NCBI RefSeq assembly: GCF_020179405.1
Contig: NZ_JAICBZ010000001.1
Coordinates: 1-64,000, forward strand
DNA: 64,000 nt
DNA from: Xinfangfangia pollutisoli
Lineage (GTDB): Bacteria; Pseudomonadota; Alphaproteobacteria; Rhodobacterales; Rhodobacteraceae
Direction: 5' to 3'
Below, one piece after another: positions 44,986 to 53,833 of this stretch. The first letter of the stretch is position 1. Every line of letters begins with the position of its first letter. The notes below the pieces were generated by a model. The model saw nothing but the letters and a program-made list of their open reading frames with translations, searched no databases and was not told where the DNA came from. A program made the position numbers and the translations under genes.

Positions 44986-46179
44986 TCAGCCGACGACCTT
45001 CTTCCGCCGCAAGGCCTCGATCTCTTCGGCACGGTAGCCAAGCGCCGACAGGATGTCCTGATTGTCGCGCCCCAAGGGCGGCGGCGGGCTGTCGATCCTG
45101 GGCCCGCCCTCGGCGAAGGTGAAGGGCGCAAGCGGCACGGAATAGTCGCCCTCGACCAGGGGCGAGCCGTCCTCGAAGCGGTGAAAGGCGCGGCGATGCG
45201 CGACTTGCGGGTCGGCCAGCGCCTCGCGCACGCTGCGCTGGCGCACGGCGGGCACATGATGGGCCTGGAAGAAATCCTCCCATTCCTGCGCCGTCCTGGT
45301 GAGGAAGATCGTGTTCAGCAGCGCCAGCTCTTCCTCGCGCCCGGCAAGCCGCTCGGCCTCGCTGCGCATGGCGCGTTCGGGATGGCCAAGCGCCTGCCAC
45401 AGCCGCGCATATTGCCGGTGGTTCGCGGCCGCCAGCATCACCTTGCCGTCGCTGGCCTGGAACTGGTTGTAGGTCGGGCTGCCATGTTCCAGCTTTTCAT
45501 AGGTCATCTCGCGGCCGGTGCGCAGCGCATCGGTGATCTGCGCGCCCATCATCATGAAGGCCACATCGTTCAGGCAGGCGTCGATCCTTTGCCCCCTGCC
45601 GGTCCTTTCGCGCTGGAACAGCGCGCTGGAAATCGCGAAAGCCGTGGCGATCCCCGCCCCGATATCCACCAGCTGCGGCCCGCAGCGCAAGGGCCCCGTC
45701 TCTTCGGTGCCGGTGATCGACATGATGCCGGAATAGCTTTGGATCACCTGGTCATAGCCGGTCTGGCCGCGCCGGGGCCCGTCCTGTCCCCAGGCGGTCA
45801 GCGAACAATAGATCAGCCGCGGGTTGATCTTCTTCAGATCCTCATAGCCCAGCCCCAGCGCCTCGAACGACCCGGCGCGGTAATTCTCGACGAAGATGTC
45901 GCTGTCGCGGACCAGCGCCTCGATGATCGCCCGGCCTTCGGGCGTCTTGATGTTCACCGTCAGCGACCGCTTGTTCGCGCCGGTGGTCAGGAAGCGCGTG
46001 CCCATGAAGGCATCGGCAAGTGTCTTGTCGCCGCCATCGCTGCGCGCCATGTCGGGGTCTTCGGGCGGCTCGACCTTGATGACCTCGGCCCCCAGCATCG
46101 CCAGCTGACCCGTGGCGAAGGGGCCGGCCAGCACATGGGTCATGTCGACGATCTTGATGCCTGCGAAGGGCCTTTGCAT
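44986..46179 (-). CDS. CaiB/BaiF-type (family III) CoA-transferase
   Basis: 397 residues matching family III CoA-transferases: N-terminal GIKIVDMTHVLAGPFATGQLAMLGAEVIKVEPP, ENYRAGSFEALGLGYEDLKKINPRLIYCSLTAWGQDGP, and the catalytic Asp172 in GPQLVDIGAG. It would transfer CoA between two carboxylic acids. The start at 46179 has AAAGG just upstream. It is divergent from mmsA. The CoA ester pair is unknown; a dicarboxylate such as succinate or a branched acid is typical. Confidence 0.87.
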   Translation of the reverse strand: MQRPFAGIKIVDMTHVLAGPFATGQLAMLGAEVIKVEPPEDPDMARSDGGDKTLADAFMGTRFLTTGANKRSLTVNIKTPEGRAIIEALVRDSDIFVENYRAGSFEALGLGYEDLKKINPRLIYCSLTAWGQDGPRRGQTGYDQVIQSYSGIMSITGTEETGPLRCGPQLVDIGAGIATAFAISSALFQRERTGRGQRIDACLNDVAFMMMGAQITDALRTGREMTYEKLEHGSPTYNQFQASDGKVMLAAANHRQYARLWQALGHPERAMRSEAERLAGREEELALLNTIFLTRTAQEWEDFFQAHHVPAVRQRSVREALADPQVAHRRAFHRFEDGSPLVEGDYSVPLAPFTFAEGGPRIDSPPPPLGRDNQDILSALGYRAEEIEALRRKKVVG

Positions 46180-46508
46180 GCCTTTGTCCTTTGCCTGCCG
46201 CGGATGCCCGGATCTGGCCGCCAGAAGCGGGCCCACCCTATCCGTAGCGGCACGGCGGCCTTTCTTCCAATGCCGATATCCGACAGGATTATTCCGCGAA
46301 CCGGAATGACCGGCCGGCGCGCGCCGCCGCGCGATCTGTACCCCCAAACCGCCCGGATCTGTGTCTGTCGCCGCCGATCGTCTTCGCGCTAGGAGCAGGG
46401 TCAGAAGCCCGATCGACCCAAGCTTCCCGGTCGATCGACCACCCCTTTTGCACCTACAGCGCGGATGACCGCAGCAGGCGGCCCCCCGCCCGGCGGATGG
46501 AGACCTGA
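46180..46508. promoter_or_regulatory. Divergent intergenic region caiB/mmsA with palindromes
   Basis: 329 bp without a gene. ATTCCG-CGAAC-CGGAAT (46291-46307) is a 17-bp inverted repeat on the caiB side. GGTCGATCGACC (46429-46440) is a perfect 12-bp palindrome on the mmsA side. Part of it, GATCGACC, is repeated at 46411-46418, exactly 22 bases upstream (about two helix turns). These look like regulator sites for the two divergent genes. Promoter elements could not be placed with confidence. Confidence 0.45.
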
Positions 46509-48011
46509 ATGATCGAGATTTCCCACCACATGGCAAACAAGCCCTGGGCCGGCACCTCGGACCGCTGGTCCGAGATCCGCAACCCGGCGACCGGCGCGGT
46601 GACGGGGCGGGTGGCGCTGGCCAGCCAGGCCGATGTCGACACCGTGGTCGAAGCGGCCCGCCGCGCGCTGCCGGCCTGGGCCGCGACCCCGCCCGCGAAA
46701 CGCGCCGCGGTGCTGTTCGACTTCCGCGACCTTCTGCGCAAGCACATTGACGAACTGGCGGCGCTGCTGTCGGCCGAACATGGCAAGACCATCCCCGACG
46801 CCAAGGGTGAAATCGCCCGCGGCATCGAAGTGGTCGAATTCGCCTGCGGCATCCCGCAGCTGCTGAAGGGCGACTATTCCGAATCCGTGGCGAACAATGT
46901 CGACAGCTTCTCGGTCCGTCAGCCGGTCGGCGTCGTGGCGGGCATCACGCCCTTCAACTTCCCCGCCATGGTGCCGCTGTGGATGTATCCCGTCGCCATC
47001 GCCTGCGGAAACACCTTCGTTCTGAAACCTTCCGAGAAAGACCCCAGCGTCGCCCTGCGCATCGCAGAACTGCTGGCCGAGGCCGGGCTGCCGGCGGGCG
47101 TGTTCAACGTGGTGAACGGCGATAAAGAGGCAGTCGATGCCCTGCTCGACAATCCGGCGGTCGAGGCGATCAGCTTTGTCGGCTCGACCCCGATCGGGAA
47201 ATACATCTACACCCGCGGCGCGGCGAACGGCAAACGCGTGCAGGCCCTGTGCGGCGCCAAGAACCATATGGTGGTGATGCCCGATGCCGACATGGATCAG
47301 GTGGTCGATGCGCTGATCGGCTCGGCCTATGGGTCGGCGGGCGAACGCTGCATGGCGATTTCGGTGGTGGTTCCGGTGGGAGAGGACACGGCAGACCGGC
47401 TTGTCGCCGCGCTGTCGCCGCGCATCCGCCAGCTGCGGATCGCGCCCTGCACCGATCCCAAGGCGGAACTGGGCCCGGTGATCTCGAAGCAAAGCCAGAC
47501 CCGCATCCTGGGCCTGATCGAGGAAGGCCTGGCGCGGGGCGCCGAGCTGGTGGTCGACGGGCGCGGCATTTCCATTCCCGGCCATGAAGAGGGCTATTTC
47601 ATCGGCGGCTGCCTGTTCGACAGGGTGACGGTCGACATGTCGATCTACCGCGAAGAGATCTTCGGGCCGGTGCTTTCCGTCGTGCGCGCCAAGACCTACG
47701 AAGAGGCGGTGCAGATGGTGAACGACCACGAATTCGGCAACGGCACCGCGATCTTCACCCGCGACGGCGATGCGGCGCGCGATTTCTGGGCGCGGGTTCG
47801 CATCGGCATGGTCGGTGTCAACGTGCCGATCCCGGTGCCGGTCGCCTATCATTCCTTCGGCGGCTGGAAGCGGTCGCTGTTCGGCGACCACCACATCCAC
47901 GGGATGGAGGGCGTGCGCTTCTACACCAGGCTGAAGACCATGACGACGCGCTGGCCCTCGGGCATCCGCACCGGCGCCGAGTTCAACTTCACCAGCGGCA
48001 AGGACGCCTGA
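46509..48011 (+). CDS. mmsA: Methylmalonate-semialdehyde dehydrogenase (CoA-acylating)
   Basis: 500 residues of the aldehyde dehydrogenase superfamily, MMSDH branch. It catalyses NAD- and CoA-dependent oxidation of methylmalonate or malonate semialdehyde to propionyl- or acetyl-CoA in valine, inositol or beta-alanine breakdown. Asn150 lies in [10 protein letters not shown] and the nucleophile Cys281 in AGERCMAIS. The C-terminal NFTSGKDA-like end and [18 protein letters not shown] are typical. A GGAG site precedes the start. No mmsB partner is adjacent, so in this context it may handle a semialdehyde from the island's pathways. Confidence 0.9.
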   Translation: MIEISHHMANKPWAGTSDRWSEIRNPATGAVTGRVALASQADVDTVVEAARRALPAWAATPPAKRAAVLFDFRDLLRKHIDELAALLSAEHGKTIPDAKGEIARGIEVVEFACGIPQLLKGDYSESVANNVDSFSVRQPVGVVAGITPFNFPAMVPLWMYPVAIACGNTFVLKPSEKDPSVALRIAELLAEAGLPAGVFNVVNGDKEAVDALLDNPAVEAISFVGSTPIGKYIYTRGAANGKRVQALCGAKNHMVVMPDADMDQVVDALIGSAYGSAGERCMAISVVVPVGEDTADRLVAALSPRIRQLRIAPCTDPKAELGPVISKQSQTRILGLIEEGLARGAELVVDGRGISIPGHEEGYFIGGCLFDRVTVDMSIYREEIFGPVLSVVRAKTYEEAVQMVNDHEFGNGTAIFTRDGDAARDFWARVRIGMVGVNVPIPVPVAYHSFGGWKRSLFGDHHIHGMEGVRFYTRLKTMTTRWPSGIRTGAEFNFTSGKDA

Positions 48012-48065
48012 GCCGCCGTCCCGGACAAGGCGCCGCACAAGCCGGCTGCCCCTATATCTGACCCC

Positions 48066-48101
48066 GCGCGGGCGATCCGGTTGCCGCCGCATCGCCCGCG
48101 C
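48066..48101 (+). terminator. Terminator-like hairpin downstream of mmsA
   Basis: GCGCGGGCGAT (48066-48076) and ATCGCCCGCGC (48091-48101) form a perfect 11-bp stem with a 14-base loop, 54 bases after the mmsA stop. A short CCCTTT follows. It probably ends the mmsA transcript before the YeiH-type gene. Confidence 0.55.
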
Positions 48102-48188
48102 CCGCCCTTTGGCGCGCCTGGGCCTTCGCCGGAATAGGGCGGAAGGCGCCCGCGCGCCTGCCAGACCGCCTTTCAGCGCATAGGTCGA

Positions 48189-49220
48189 ATGATGCCCCTT
48201 CTGATGCACGCCACCTTTCACGCGGTCTCGACCTCGGTGTCGCGGCTGTTCCGCGGGGTGTTCGTGGCCCTGCTGATCGCCGGCGCCGCGACCTTTCTGT
48301 CCGATCACTACGGGGCACCCGCCATGCTGATGGCGCTGCTCTTGGGCATCGCGCTGAACTTTCTTAGCGAAGAGCCCCAATGCGCGCCCGGCATCGCCTT
48401 CGCCAGCCGCACCGTCCTGCGCTTTGGCGTGGCGCTGCTGGGGCTGCGGATCAGCTGGCAGATGCTGGCGGGGCTGGGCGCGTCGTCGGTGCTGTGGATC
48501 ATGGCCGCCGTCGCCACCACCATCGCGGTCGGGCTGCTGGGCGCGCGTTTGCTGGGGCGCGACTGGCGCTTCGGCATGCTGACCGGCGGATCGGTGGCGA
48601 TCTGCGGCGCTTCGGCGGCGATGGCGATCTCGGCCGTGCTGCCGCGCAACGAGCGGTCGGATACCGACCTGTCCTTTACCGTCATGGCCGTCACGCTTCT
48701 TAGCACCATCGCCATGGTGATCTACCCGATTTTCACCGATGCTGCCGACATGCCCCCCGCCGATGCCGGCCTGTTTCTGGGCGCTACGATCCACGATGTC
48801 GCGCAGGTGGTGGGCGCGGGCTACACGGTGTCGGATGAGACGGGCGATGTCGCGACGGCCGTCAAGCTTTTGCGCGTCGCCTGCCTTGCGCCGGTCATCC
48901 TGCTTCTGGGCGTCGCCATCGGCCGGTCCGGGCAGGGGTCGGGGCAGGCTGGGGCCCCGGGCGCGCGCCGCCCGCCGCTGTTGCCGTTCTTCGTGCTGGC
49001 CTTCCTGCTGCTGACCACCCTGAATTCGCTTGTCGCCGCCCCGCCCGCGCTGGTGCAATTTGCCGGCGAGCTGTCAAAATGGATGCTGCTGACCGCAGTG
49101 GCCGCCGTGGGAATGAAAACCTCGCTGCGGCAGCTTGCCCAGGTCGGCGGGCCCGCGGTGATTCTGGTCGTGGCCGAGACCGCCTATCTGGGGATCGGCT
49201 TCTTCCTGATCACCGCCTGA
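48189..49220 (+). CDS. YeiH-family putative sulfate/organosulfur exporter
   Basis: 343 residues with about ten hydrophobic segments, belonging to the YeiH/UPF0324 family. Characteristic stretches are GAPAMLMALLLGIALNFLSEEPQCAPGIAFASRTVLRFGVALLGLRIS, GGSVAICGASAAMAI and the GLFLGATIHDVAQVVGAGY motif. Some members are linked with sulfur-compound (sulfoacetate, taurine) catabolism as sulfate exporters, but the family as a whole is uncharacterised. Two ATGs in a row allow a start at 48189 or 48192. A strong hairpin follows the gene. Confidence 0.82.
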   Translation: MMPLLMHATFHAVSTSVSRLFRGVFVALLIAGAATFLSDHYGAPAMLMALLLGIALNFLSEEPQCAPGIAFASRTVLRFGVALLGLRISWQMLAGLGASSVLWIMAAVATTIAVGLLGARLLGRDWRFGMLTGGSVAICGASAAMAISAVLPRNERSDTDLSFTVMAVTLLSTIAMVIYPIFTDAADMPPADAGLFLGATIHDVAQVVGAGYTVSDETGDVATAVKLLRVACLAPVILLLGVAIGRSGQGSGQAGAPGARRPPLLPFFVLAFLLLTTLNSLVAAPPALVQFAGELSKWMLLTAVAAVGMKTSLRQLAQVGGPAVILVVAETAYLGIGFFLITA

Positions 49221-49520
49221 CAGCCGCGCCGCGACGGATTCCGGCCGGACTTACCTTATCCCCCCCTCTGTATCGGGCCTGTGACGGCGCGCGACGGGCC
49301 TGCGGTTGAAGCTGGGCCCATCGTCACCGCAGGCCTGCCTGTTTTCTGTGCCAAACCAGGAAAAAGCTGACTCTATTATTCCGAATTTTGCAACGCACGG
49401 CCATCAGATTTGCATTGGCCCGCAAGACGCATTTGTCCCTAGTCTCGCCTCAACCGGCCGCCGAAACGCCCGCTTTGACGGGCCGGGCCGCCCGATCTTT
49501 CCGAAGTCTGGACATATCCT
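49221..49520. other. 300-bp intergenic region before capA-like gene
   Basis: The first half holds the terminator described at 49297-49335. The second half is A+T-richer around 49350-49400 (TATTAT at 49374-49379 is a possible -10 with no good -35) and probably holds the promoter of the capA-like gene. No further feature was seen. Confidence 0.35.
49297..49335 (+). terminator. Terminator downstream of YeiH-type gene
   Basis: GGCCTGCGGT (49297-49306) pairs perfectly with ACCGCAGGCC (49326-49335), 19-base loop, followed by TGCCTGTTTTCTG. Stem plus T-rich tail fits an intrinsic terminator. Confidence 0.6.
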
Positions 49521-50822
49521 ATGCAAGCAAAACTCGTGGTTACCGGCGAAACGCTGTGCACCCGCAAACATTCGTCCTTCACCGACCGGCCCTTCCTCGA
49601 CATGGTCGAGATCATCCGGTCTGCGGACGTGGCCTGCACCAATCTTGAGACCCGGATCCACACCTTCAAGGGCGCGCCGATGCCGATCGACACGATGGGG
49701 CAGGAGCAGTCCTATCAGCAGGCCGATCCGTTCGTGGCCGAGGAACTGAAATGGCTGGGTCTGAACATGATCGGCCGGTCGAACAATCACGGCATGGATT
49801 TCGGCCCCGAGATGATCCGCGAAGAGGCCGAGATCCTGGATGCCGCCGGGCTGGTGCATGCCGGTGTCGGCAAGAACCTGTCCGAGGCGACGCGCGCGAC
49901 CTTCCTTGAAACCGACAATGGCCGTTTCGCCCTGATCTCGGTCTGCATCGACTTCCCGCCGCATTGCCCCGCCGGCCCGCAGGGCCCCGATCTGCCCGGC
50001 CGGCCCGGGATCAACGCGATCCACCACGACATCCGCTACGAAGTGTCGGACGAGACCTTCGACGCGCTGGCCCGGCTGATGCAGGAAACCGACCAGCACA
50101 AGGCGCTGCGCGACGACCAGATCCTGGCCTTCGGCAAGGTGTTCAAGCGCGGCAAGGCCAACAGCATCCATTATGCCGTCGACCAGGCCGACCTGACCCG
50201 CAACTGCCGCGTGATCGCGGATGCCAAGCTGGCCTCGGACATCGTGGTCGTGCATCTGCATCAGGAAACCGAAGGCCACTATCCGCTGCACCATGTCGAG
50301 GATCTGGCCCATGCGCTGATCGACGCCGGCGCCGATGTGGTGATGGGCGACGGCCCGCATCTTTTGCAGGGCATCGAGATCTACAAGGGCCGGCCGATCT
50401 TCTACAGCCTGGGGAATTTCTTCTACCAAAGCGAGACGATCAAGCTTTTCCCCCCGGACCAGTATCTGCGCGCCGGGCTGGGCATCGACGCCCTGCCGCA
50501 GGAAGCGATCGAATATCGCGACGCGATCCGCGCCGGCCGGGTGCAGAAAGACAATATCCGCCCGTTGCGCGCGGGCGGGGAATATGGCGAATGGCACGAG
50601 GCGGTTCTGGGCGCCCTGTCCTTCAAGGATGGCGCCGTGACCGAGATCCGGCTGCATCCGCTGTGGCACCACCACGAAAAGCGCGCGCAACGCGGGCTGC
50701 CGCGCATCGCCAGCCGCGAGATCGGCGACCGGATCATCCGCAAGATGGCCGAATACTCTGAACGCTACGGGACCGAGATCCGCAACGAGAATGGCGTCGG
50801 GGTGATCACGAAGTTCGACTGA
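49521..50822 (+). CDS. CapA-family metallophosphatase-like protein
   Basis: 433 residues of the CapA/PgsA family named from poly-gamma-glutamate synthesis, which has a metallophosphatase fold. Conserved stretches are CTNLETRIH (about 38-46), IGRSNNHGMDFGPEMI (about 84-99), VVVHLHQETEGHYPLHHVEDLAHALIDAGADVVMGDGPHLLQGIEIYKGRPIFYSLGNFFYQ (about 249-310). Unlike membrane CapA proteins it has no signal or membrane anchor, so it is probably a cytoplasmic enzyme. It lies 54 bp upstream of tctC on the same strand. A catabolic hydrolase role is plausible but unproven. Confidence 0.8.
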   Translation: MQAKLVVTGETLCTRKHSSFTDRPFLDMVEIIRSADVACTNLETRIHTFKGAPMPIDTMGQEQSYQQADPFVAEELKWLGLNMIGRSNNHGMDFGPEMIREEAEILDAAGLVHAGVGKNLSEATRATFLETDNGRFALISVCIDFPPHCPAGPQGPDLPGRPGINAIHHDIRYEVSDETFDALARLMQETDQHKALRDDQILAFGKVFKRGKANSIHYAVDQADLTRNCRVIADAKLASDIVVVHLHQETEGHYPLHHVEDLAHALIDAGADVVMGDGPHLLQGIEIYKGRPIFYSLGNFFYQSETIKLFPPDQYLRAGLGIDALPQEAIEYRDAIRAGRVQKDNIRPLRAGGEYGEWHEAVLGALSFKDGAVTEIRLHPLWHHHEKRAQRGLPRIASREIGDRIIRKMAEYSERYGTEIRNENGVGVITKFD

Positions 50823-50825
50823 ACA

Positions 50826-50850
50826 AAAAGGGGGATCAGGCTCTGATCCC
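50826..50850 (-). terminator. Hairpin with minus-strand U-tract between capA-like gene and tctC
   Basis: GGGATCAG (50832-50839) and CTGATCCC (50843-50850) form a perfect 8-bp stem with a three-base loop. On the minus strand the stem is followed by CCTTTTTGTT, i.e. an intrinsic terminator for antisense transcripts. On the plus strand there is no U-run, so reading from capA into tctC may continue. Confidence 0.5.
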
Positions 50851-50876
50851 GCACAACACGGAGGTAAAAGACGAAA

Positions 50877-51854
50877 ATGACAAAACGCACCATGCTTCTT
50901 GCCAGCGCGATGACCAGCCTGCTGGTCACCGGCACGGCCGCCTCGGCGGCGGATTTCGCCTGCTCGACCCTGCGCTGGATCGTGCCCTATTCGGCGGGCG
51001 GCGGGCTTGACTGGGCCACGCGCCTGGTGACCGACGGCGTGTCGCAGAAACTGGGCGGGGTCGCCGTTGTGGTCGACAACCGCGCCGGCGCGACCGGCGC
51101 CGTCGGCGGCAAGGAGGCGATGAACGCCAAGGCCGATGGCTGCACCATCCTGTCGATCACCAGCTCGATGGTGGTGAACCAGGCGGTGAAGGGTCATGAG
51201 GAAGTGGGCTTCGACCTGCTGACCGATTTCACCCCGGTCGTGGCGCTGGCCTCGTCGCCCTATTTCATCACCGCGAACGCCGATCTGGGCGTGAAGACCC
51301 TTCCCGAGCTGCTGGCGAAGGCCAAGGAAAAGCCGAACGAGATTCCCTATTCCACCTCGGGCAAGGAATCGCTGCAGGCGCTGGCCTATGGCCTGCTGAA
51401 GTCGCAGGCCGGGGTCGAGATGATCGAGATCCCCTACAAGGGCGGCGGCGAGATGTTCGCCGACTTCCTGTCGGGCCGCGTGCCGCTGTTCCTGGCCTAT
51501 CCCTACGAGGTCAAGGACTATGTCGGCGAAGGCAAGGTGAACTACCTCGCCGTGACCTCGGCCGATCGCCATCCGCTGCTGCCCGAAGTGCCGACCGTGG
51601 CCGAAACCCTGCCCGGCTTCGAGATCCTGCAGACCTATGGCGTCGTGGCTCCGGCCGGCACCCCGCCCGAAGTGATCGCCCAGCTCAATGCCGCGATCAG
51701 CGAAACCCTGGCCTCTGAAGACGTTAGCAAGAAGCTGCAAAGCGAGACGTCCTTCGTGGTCAAGGCCGGCGCGCCCGAAGCCTATGGCGAGATGCTGAAG
51801 AAGGATCTGGACCAGTTCCGGTCCATCGCGACGGATCTTGGCCTGATCAAGTGA
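50877..51854 (+). CDS. tctC: Tripartite tricarboxylate transporter substrate-binding protein
   Basis: 325 residues with a Sec signal peptide (cleavage after ASAA near residue 23). It has the TctC/Bug-family landmarks IVPYSAGGGLDWATRLV, VVDNRAGATGAVGGKEAM, YSTSGKESLQALAYGLLK and IPYKGGGEMFADFLSGRVPLFL. It captures a carboxylate in the periplasm for the TctAB membrane pair encoded downstream. A strong GGAGG ribosome binding site precedes the start. Unusually, an MmgE/PrpD gene lies between tctC and tctB. Confidence 0.9.
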   Translation: MTKRTMLLASAMTSLLVTGTAASAADFACSTLRWIVPYSAGGGLDWATRLVTDGVSQKLGGVAVVVDNRAGATGAVGGKEAMNAKADGCTILSITSSMVVNQAVKGHEEVGFDLLTDFTPVVALASSPYFITANADLGVKTLPELLAKAKEKPNEIPYSTSGKESLQALAYGLLKSQAGVEMIEIPYKGGGEMFADFLSGRVPLFLAYPYEVKDYVGEGKVNYLAVTSADRHPLLPEVPTVAETLPGFEILQTYGVVAPAGTPPEVIAQLNAAISETLASEDVSKKLQSETSFVVKAGAPEAYGEMLKKDLDQFRSIATDLGLIK

Positions 51855-51869
51855 TCCACAGACTGCTGG

Positions 51870-51893
51870 GGGAACGCCGGTCGCGGCGTTCCC
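51870..51893 (+). terminator. Hairpin between tctC and prpD-like gene
   Basis: GGGAACGCC (51870-51878) and GGCGTTCCC (51885-51893) form a perfect 9-bp stem with a six-base loop, followed by TTGCAG. Probably an mRNA-stability or partial-termination element keeping tctC mRNA in excess. Confidence 0.5.
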
Positions 51894-51969
51894 TTGCAGG
51901 TATTCCGGGGCGTCAGGCCCCGTTCCAATGATGCCGGACAGGCATCGCTTACCCCAGAAGGACGGAAGA

Positions 51970-53328
51970 ATGTCTGATTTGCCCCGCGGCAGACAGCTCG
52001 AAAGCTTTGTGCTGGCGACGAGCTACAATACAATCCCCGAAGACGTGCGGGAGGCCGCCCGTCAGGCTTTGGTGGATTACATCGGCGTGTCGATCGTGGG
52101 CCGCGACAGCCCGGCTGCGCAACCCGCGCAGCAGATGATCAAGCGCTGGGGGGCCGCCGGAAAGGCAAGGGTCATTCTGGGGCAAGCGACCAATCCGGCG
52201 ATGGCGGCCCTGGCCAACGGGTCGATGACCCATGCGCTTGATATGGACGATACCCACAGCCAGGGCTGCGGCCATCCCAGCGGCCCGGTCTGGTCCACCG
52301 CGCTGGCGATGGGGCAGCATTACGGGAAAAGCGCGCAGGACGCGCTGGCCGCCTTCGTCACCGGCTATGAGGTGATGGCACGGCTGGGCGGCGGCGGCAC
52401 CTATGGCATCGGCCGCACGCTGCAGGTGCGCGGCTTCCACCCGACCTCGATGGTGGGCCGGATGGGCGCGGTCTGCACGGCGGCGGCGCTGCTGAAGCTG
52501 GACCAGGACCAGATCGGCAATGCCCTGGGCGCGGTCGCGACCACGGCGGGCGGGCTTCTGGGCTCGTTCGGGACGCATGGCAAACCCTTCCATGCCGGCA
52601 AGGCCGCGATGGATGGCATCCTCTGCGCCGAGCTGGCGCTGGACGGCTTCGTCGGCGCCCGGCAGCTGTATGAAATCAAGGGTGGCTGGATGACGGCCTT
52701 CCTGCGCGACGACCAGTTCCAGATCCCCGATCTGGATTTCGCGGCCAAATGGGAATTGCTGGAAACCGGCTACAAGCGCTTTGCCAGCTGCCGCGCCACC
52801 CATACCCCGGCCGAAGCCGCCATTCTGGCGCGCAGCAAGGTGGACGGGCGCGCGATCAAGCGGGTGGTGGTCTACCTTGACCGCACAGCCATGGTCACCG
52901 CCGGACGGCTGGACCCGAAGACCGGGCTGGAAGGCCGGTTCAGCATTCCGCTCTGCGTGGCGATGGGCCTGCTGGGGATCAACCTCGGTCCGCATGACTT
53001 CACCGAGGCAACCCTGGCCCGGCCCGAGGTGCAGGCGCTGCTGAAGAAGATCGAATGCATCACCATCGGCGACCAGCCCGAAGACGAGACCCATATCGAG
53101 GTCGAGCTGGACAGCGGCGAGATGCTGAAGGCCTCTTCGGAAATTCCGTTCGGCGATCCGCGGCGTCCGTTCACCTGGGACGACCATCACGCCAAATTCT
53201 CGGAACTGGTCACGCCGGTCATGGGCCAGCCCGCGACCGAGCAGCTGTTCGACCTGCTGCGCGGCTTTGACCAGCAGGCCGACAGCATGGACCGGCTCAG
53301 CCGGATGCTTGCCGCTCCGGCGGACTGA
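51970..53328 (+). CDS. MmgE/PrpD family protein (third copy, inside tct operon)
   Basis: 452 residues of the MmgE/PrpD fold: NGSMTHALDMDDTHSQGCGHPSGPVW (about 78-104), RGFHPTSMVGRMGAVCTAAAL and SFGTHGKPFHAGKAAMDGILCAELA (about 197-221). It retains the His-containing DDTH motif that the first copy lacks. Its place between tctC and tctB shows that its substrate is very likely the transported carboxylate or its first product. Family chemistry includes 2-methylcitrate dehydration, cis-aconitate decarboxylation and iminodisuccinate epimerisation. The start at 51970 was chosen by family N-terminus; the GGAAG upstream is a fair ribosome binding site. Confidence 0.83.
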   Translation: MSDLPRGRQLESFVLATSYNTIPEDVREAARQALVDYIGVSIVGRDSPAAQPAQQMIKRWGAAGKARVILGQATNPAMAALANGSMTHALDMDDTHSQGCGHPSGPVWSTALAMGQHYGKSAQDALAAFVTGYEVMARLGGGGTYGIGRTLQVRGFHPTSMVGRMGAVCTAAALLKLDQDQIGNALGAVATTAGGLLGSFGTHGKPFHAGKAAMDGILCAELALDGFVGARQLYEIKGGWMTAFLRDDQFQIPDLDFAAKWELLETGYKRFASCRATHTPAEAAILARSKVDGRAIKRVVVYLDRTAMVTAGRLDPKTGLEGRFSIPLCVAMGLLGINLGPHDFTEATLARPEVQALLKKIECITIGDQPEDETHIEVELDSGEMLKASSEIPFGDPRRPFTWDDHHAKFSELVTPVMGQPATEQLFDLLRGFDQQADSMDRLSRMLAAPAD

Positions 53329-53344
53329 CAGGAAAGGAACCCAA

Positions 53345-53833
53345 GTGAAAGCGACGCACCATAAGACCGATCTGCTGTCAGGCGCCAGCATCCTTGCTGT
53401 CGGCCTGGCCATATCGGCCTATTGCATGGCGAACCTCGAACGGGGAACGCTTGTCGAGCCGGGCCCGGGGGGCTTTCCCCTCGTCCTCGGGCTGCTTCTC
53501 GTGCTGAATGGCGCGATCTCGCTGACATTGACCCTGATCGGCGGGCGCAGACGCGCGCCCGCCGATGATGCGCCGGCGCAGGGCCTGAACCTGCGCGTGC
53601 TGGGGCTGGTGGTCGTCTCGATCGCCGCCTTCGGCCTGGCGCTTGAAAGCTTCGGCCTGTTTCCGGCCTGTTTCGTCTCGGTTCTGATCGCCTCCTTCGT
53701 GGCGAAGGACATGGGGGCGGCGAAACGGCTGATCGCGGCCACGGGCGCCGGGCTGCTGGCCGTGGTGATCTTTTCCATGCTGCTCTCTGTGCCTGTCGAC
53801 ATCGTCACCTGGCCGATGGAAGCCTTCAAATGA
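53345..53833 (+). CDS. tctB: Tripartite tricarboxylate transporter small membrane subunit
   Basis: 162 residues with four hydrophobic segments. An N-terminal segment is followed by the TctB motif EPGPGGFPLVLGLLLVLNG (about 37-55). The start is GTG preceded by GGAAAGGA. The stop overlaps tctA by four bases. It is the small membrane partner of TctA. Confidence 0.87.
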   Translation: MKATHHKTDLLSGASILAVGLAISAYCMANLERGTLVEPGPGGFPLVLGLLLVLNGAISLTLTLIGGRRRAPADDAPAQGLNLRVLGLVVVSIAAFGLALESFGLFPACFVSVLIASFVAKDMGAAKRLIAATGAGLLAVVIFSMLLSVPVDIVTWPMEAFK

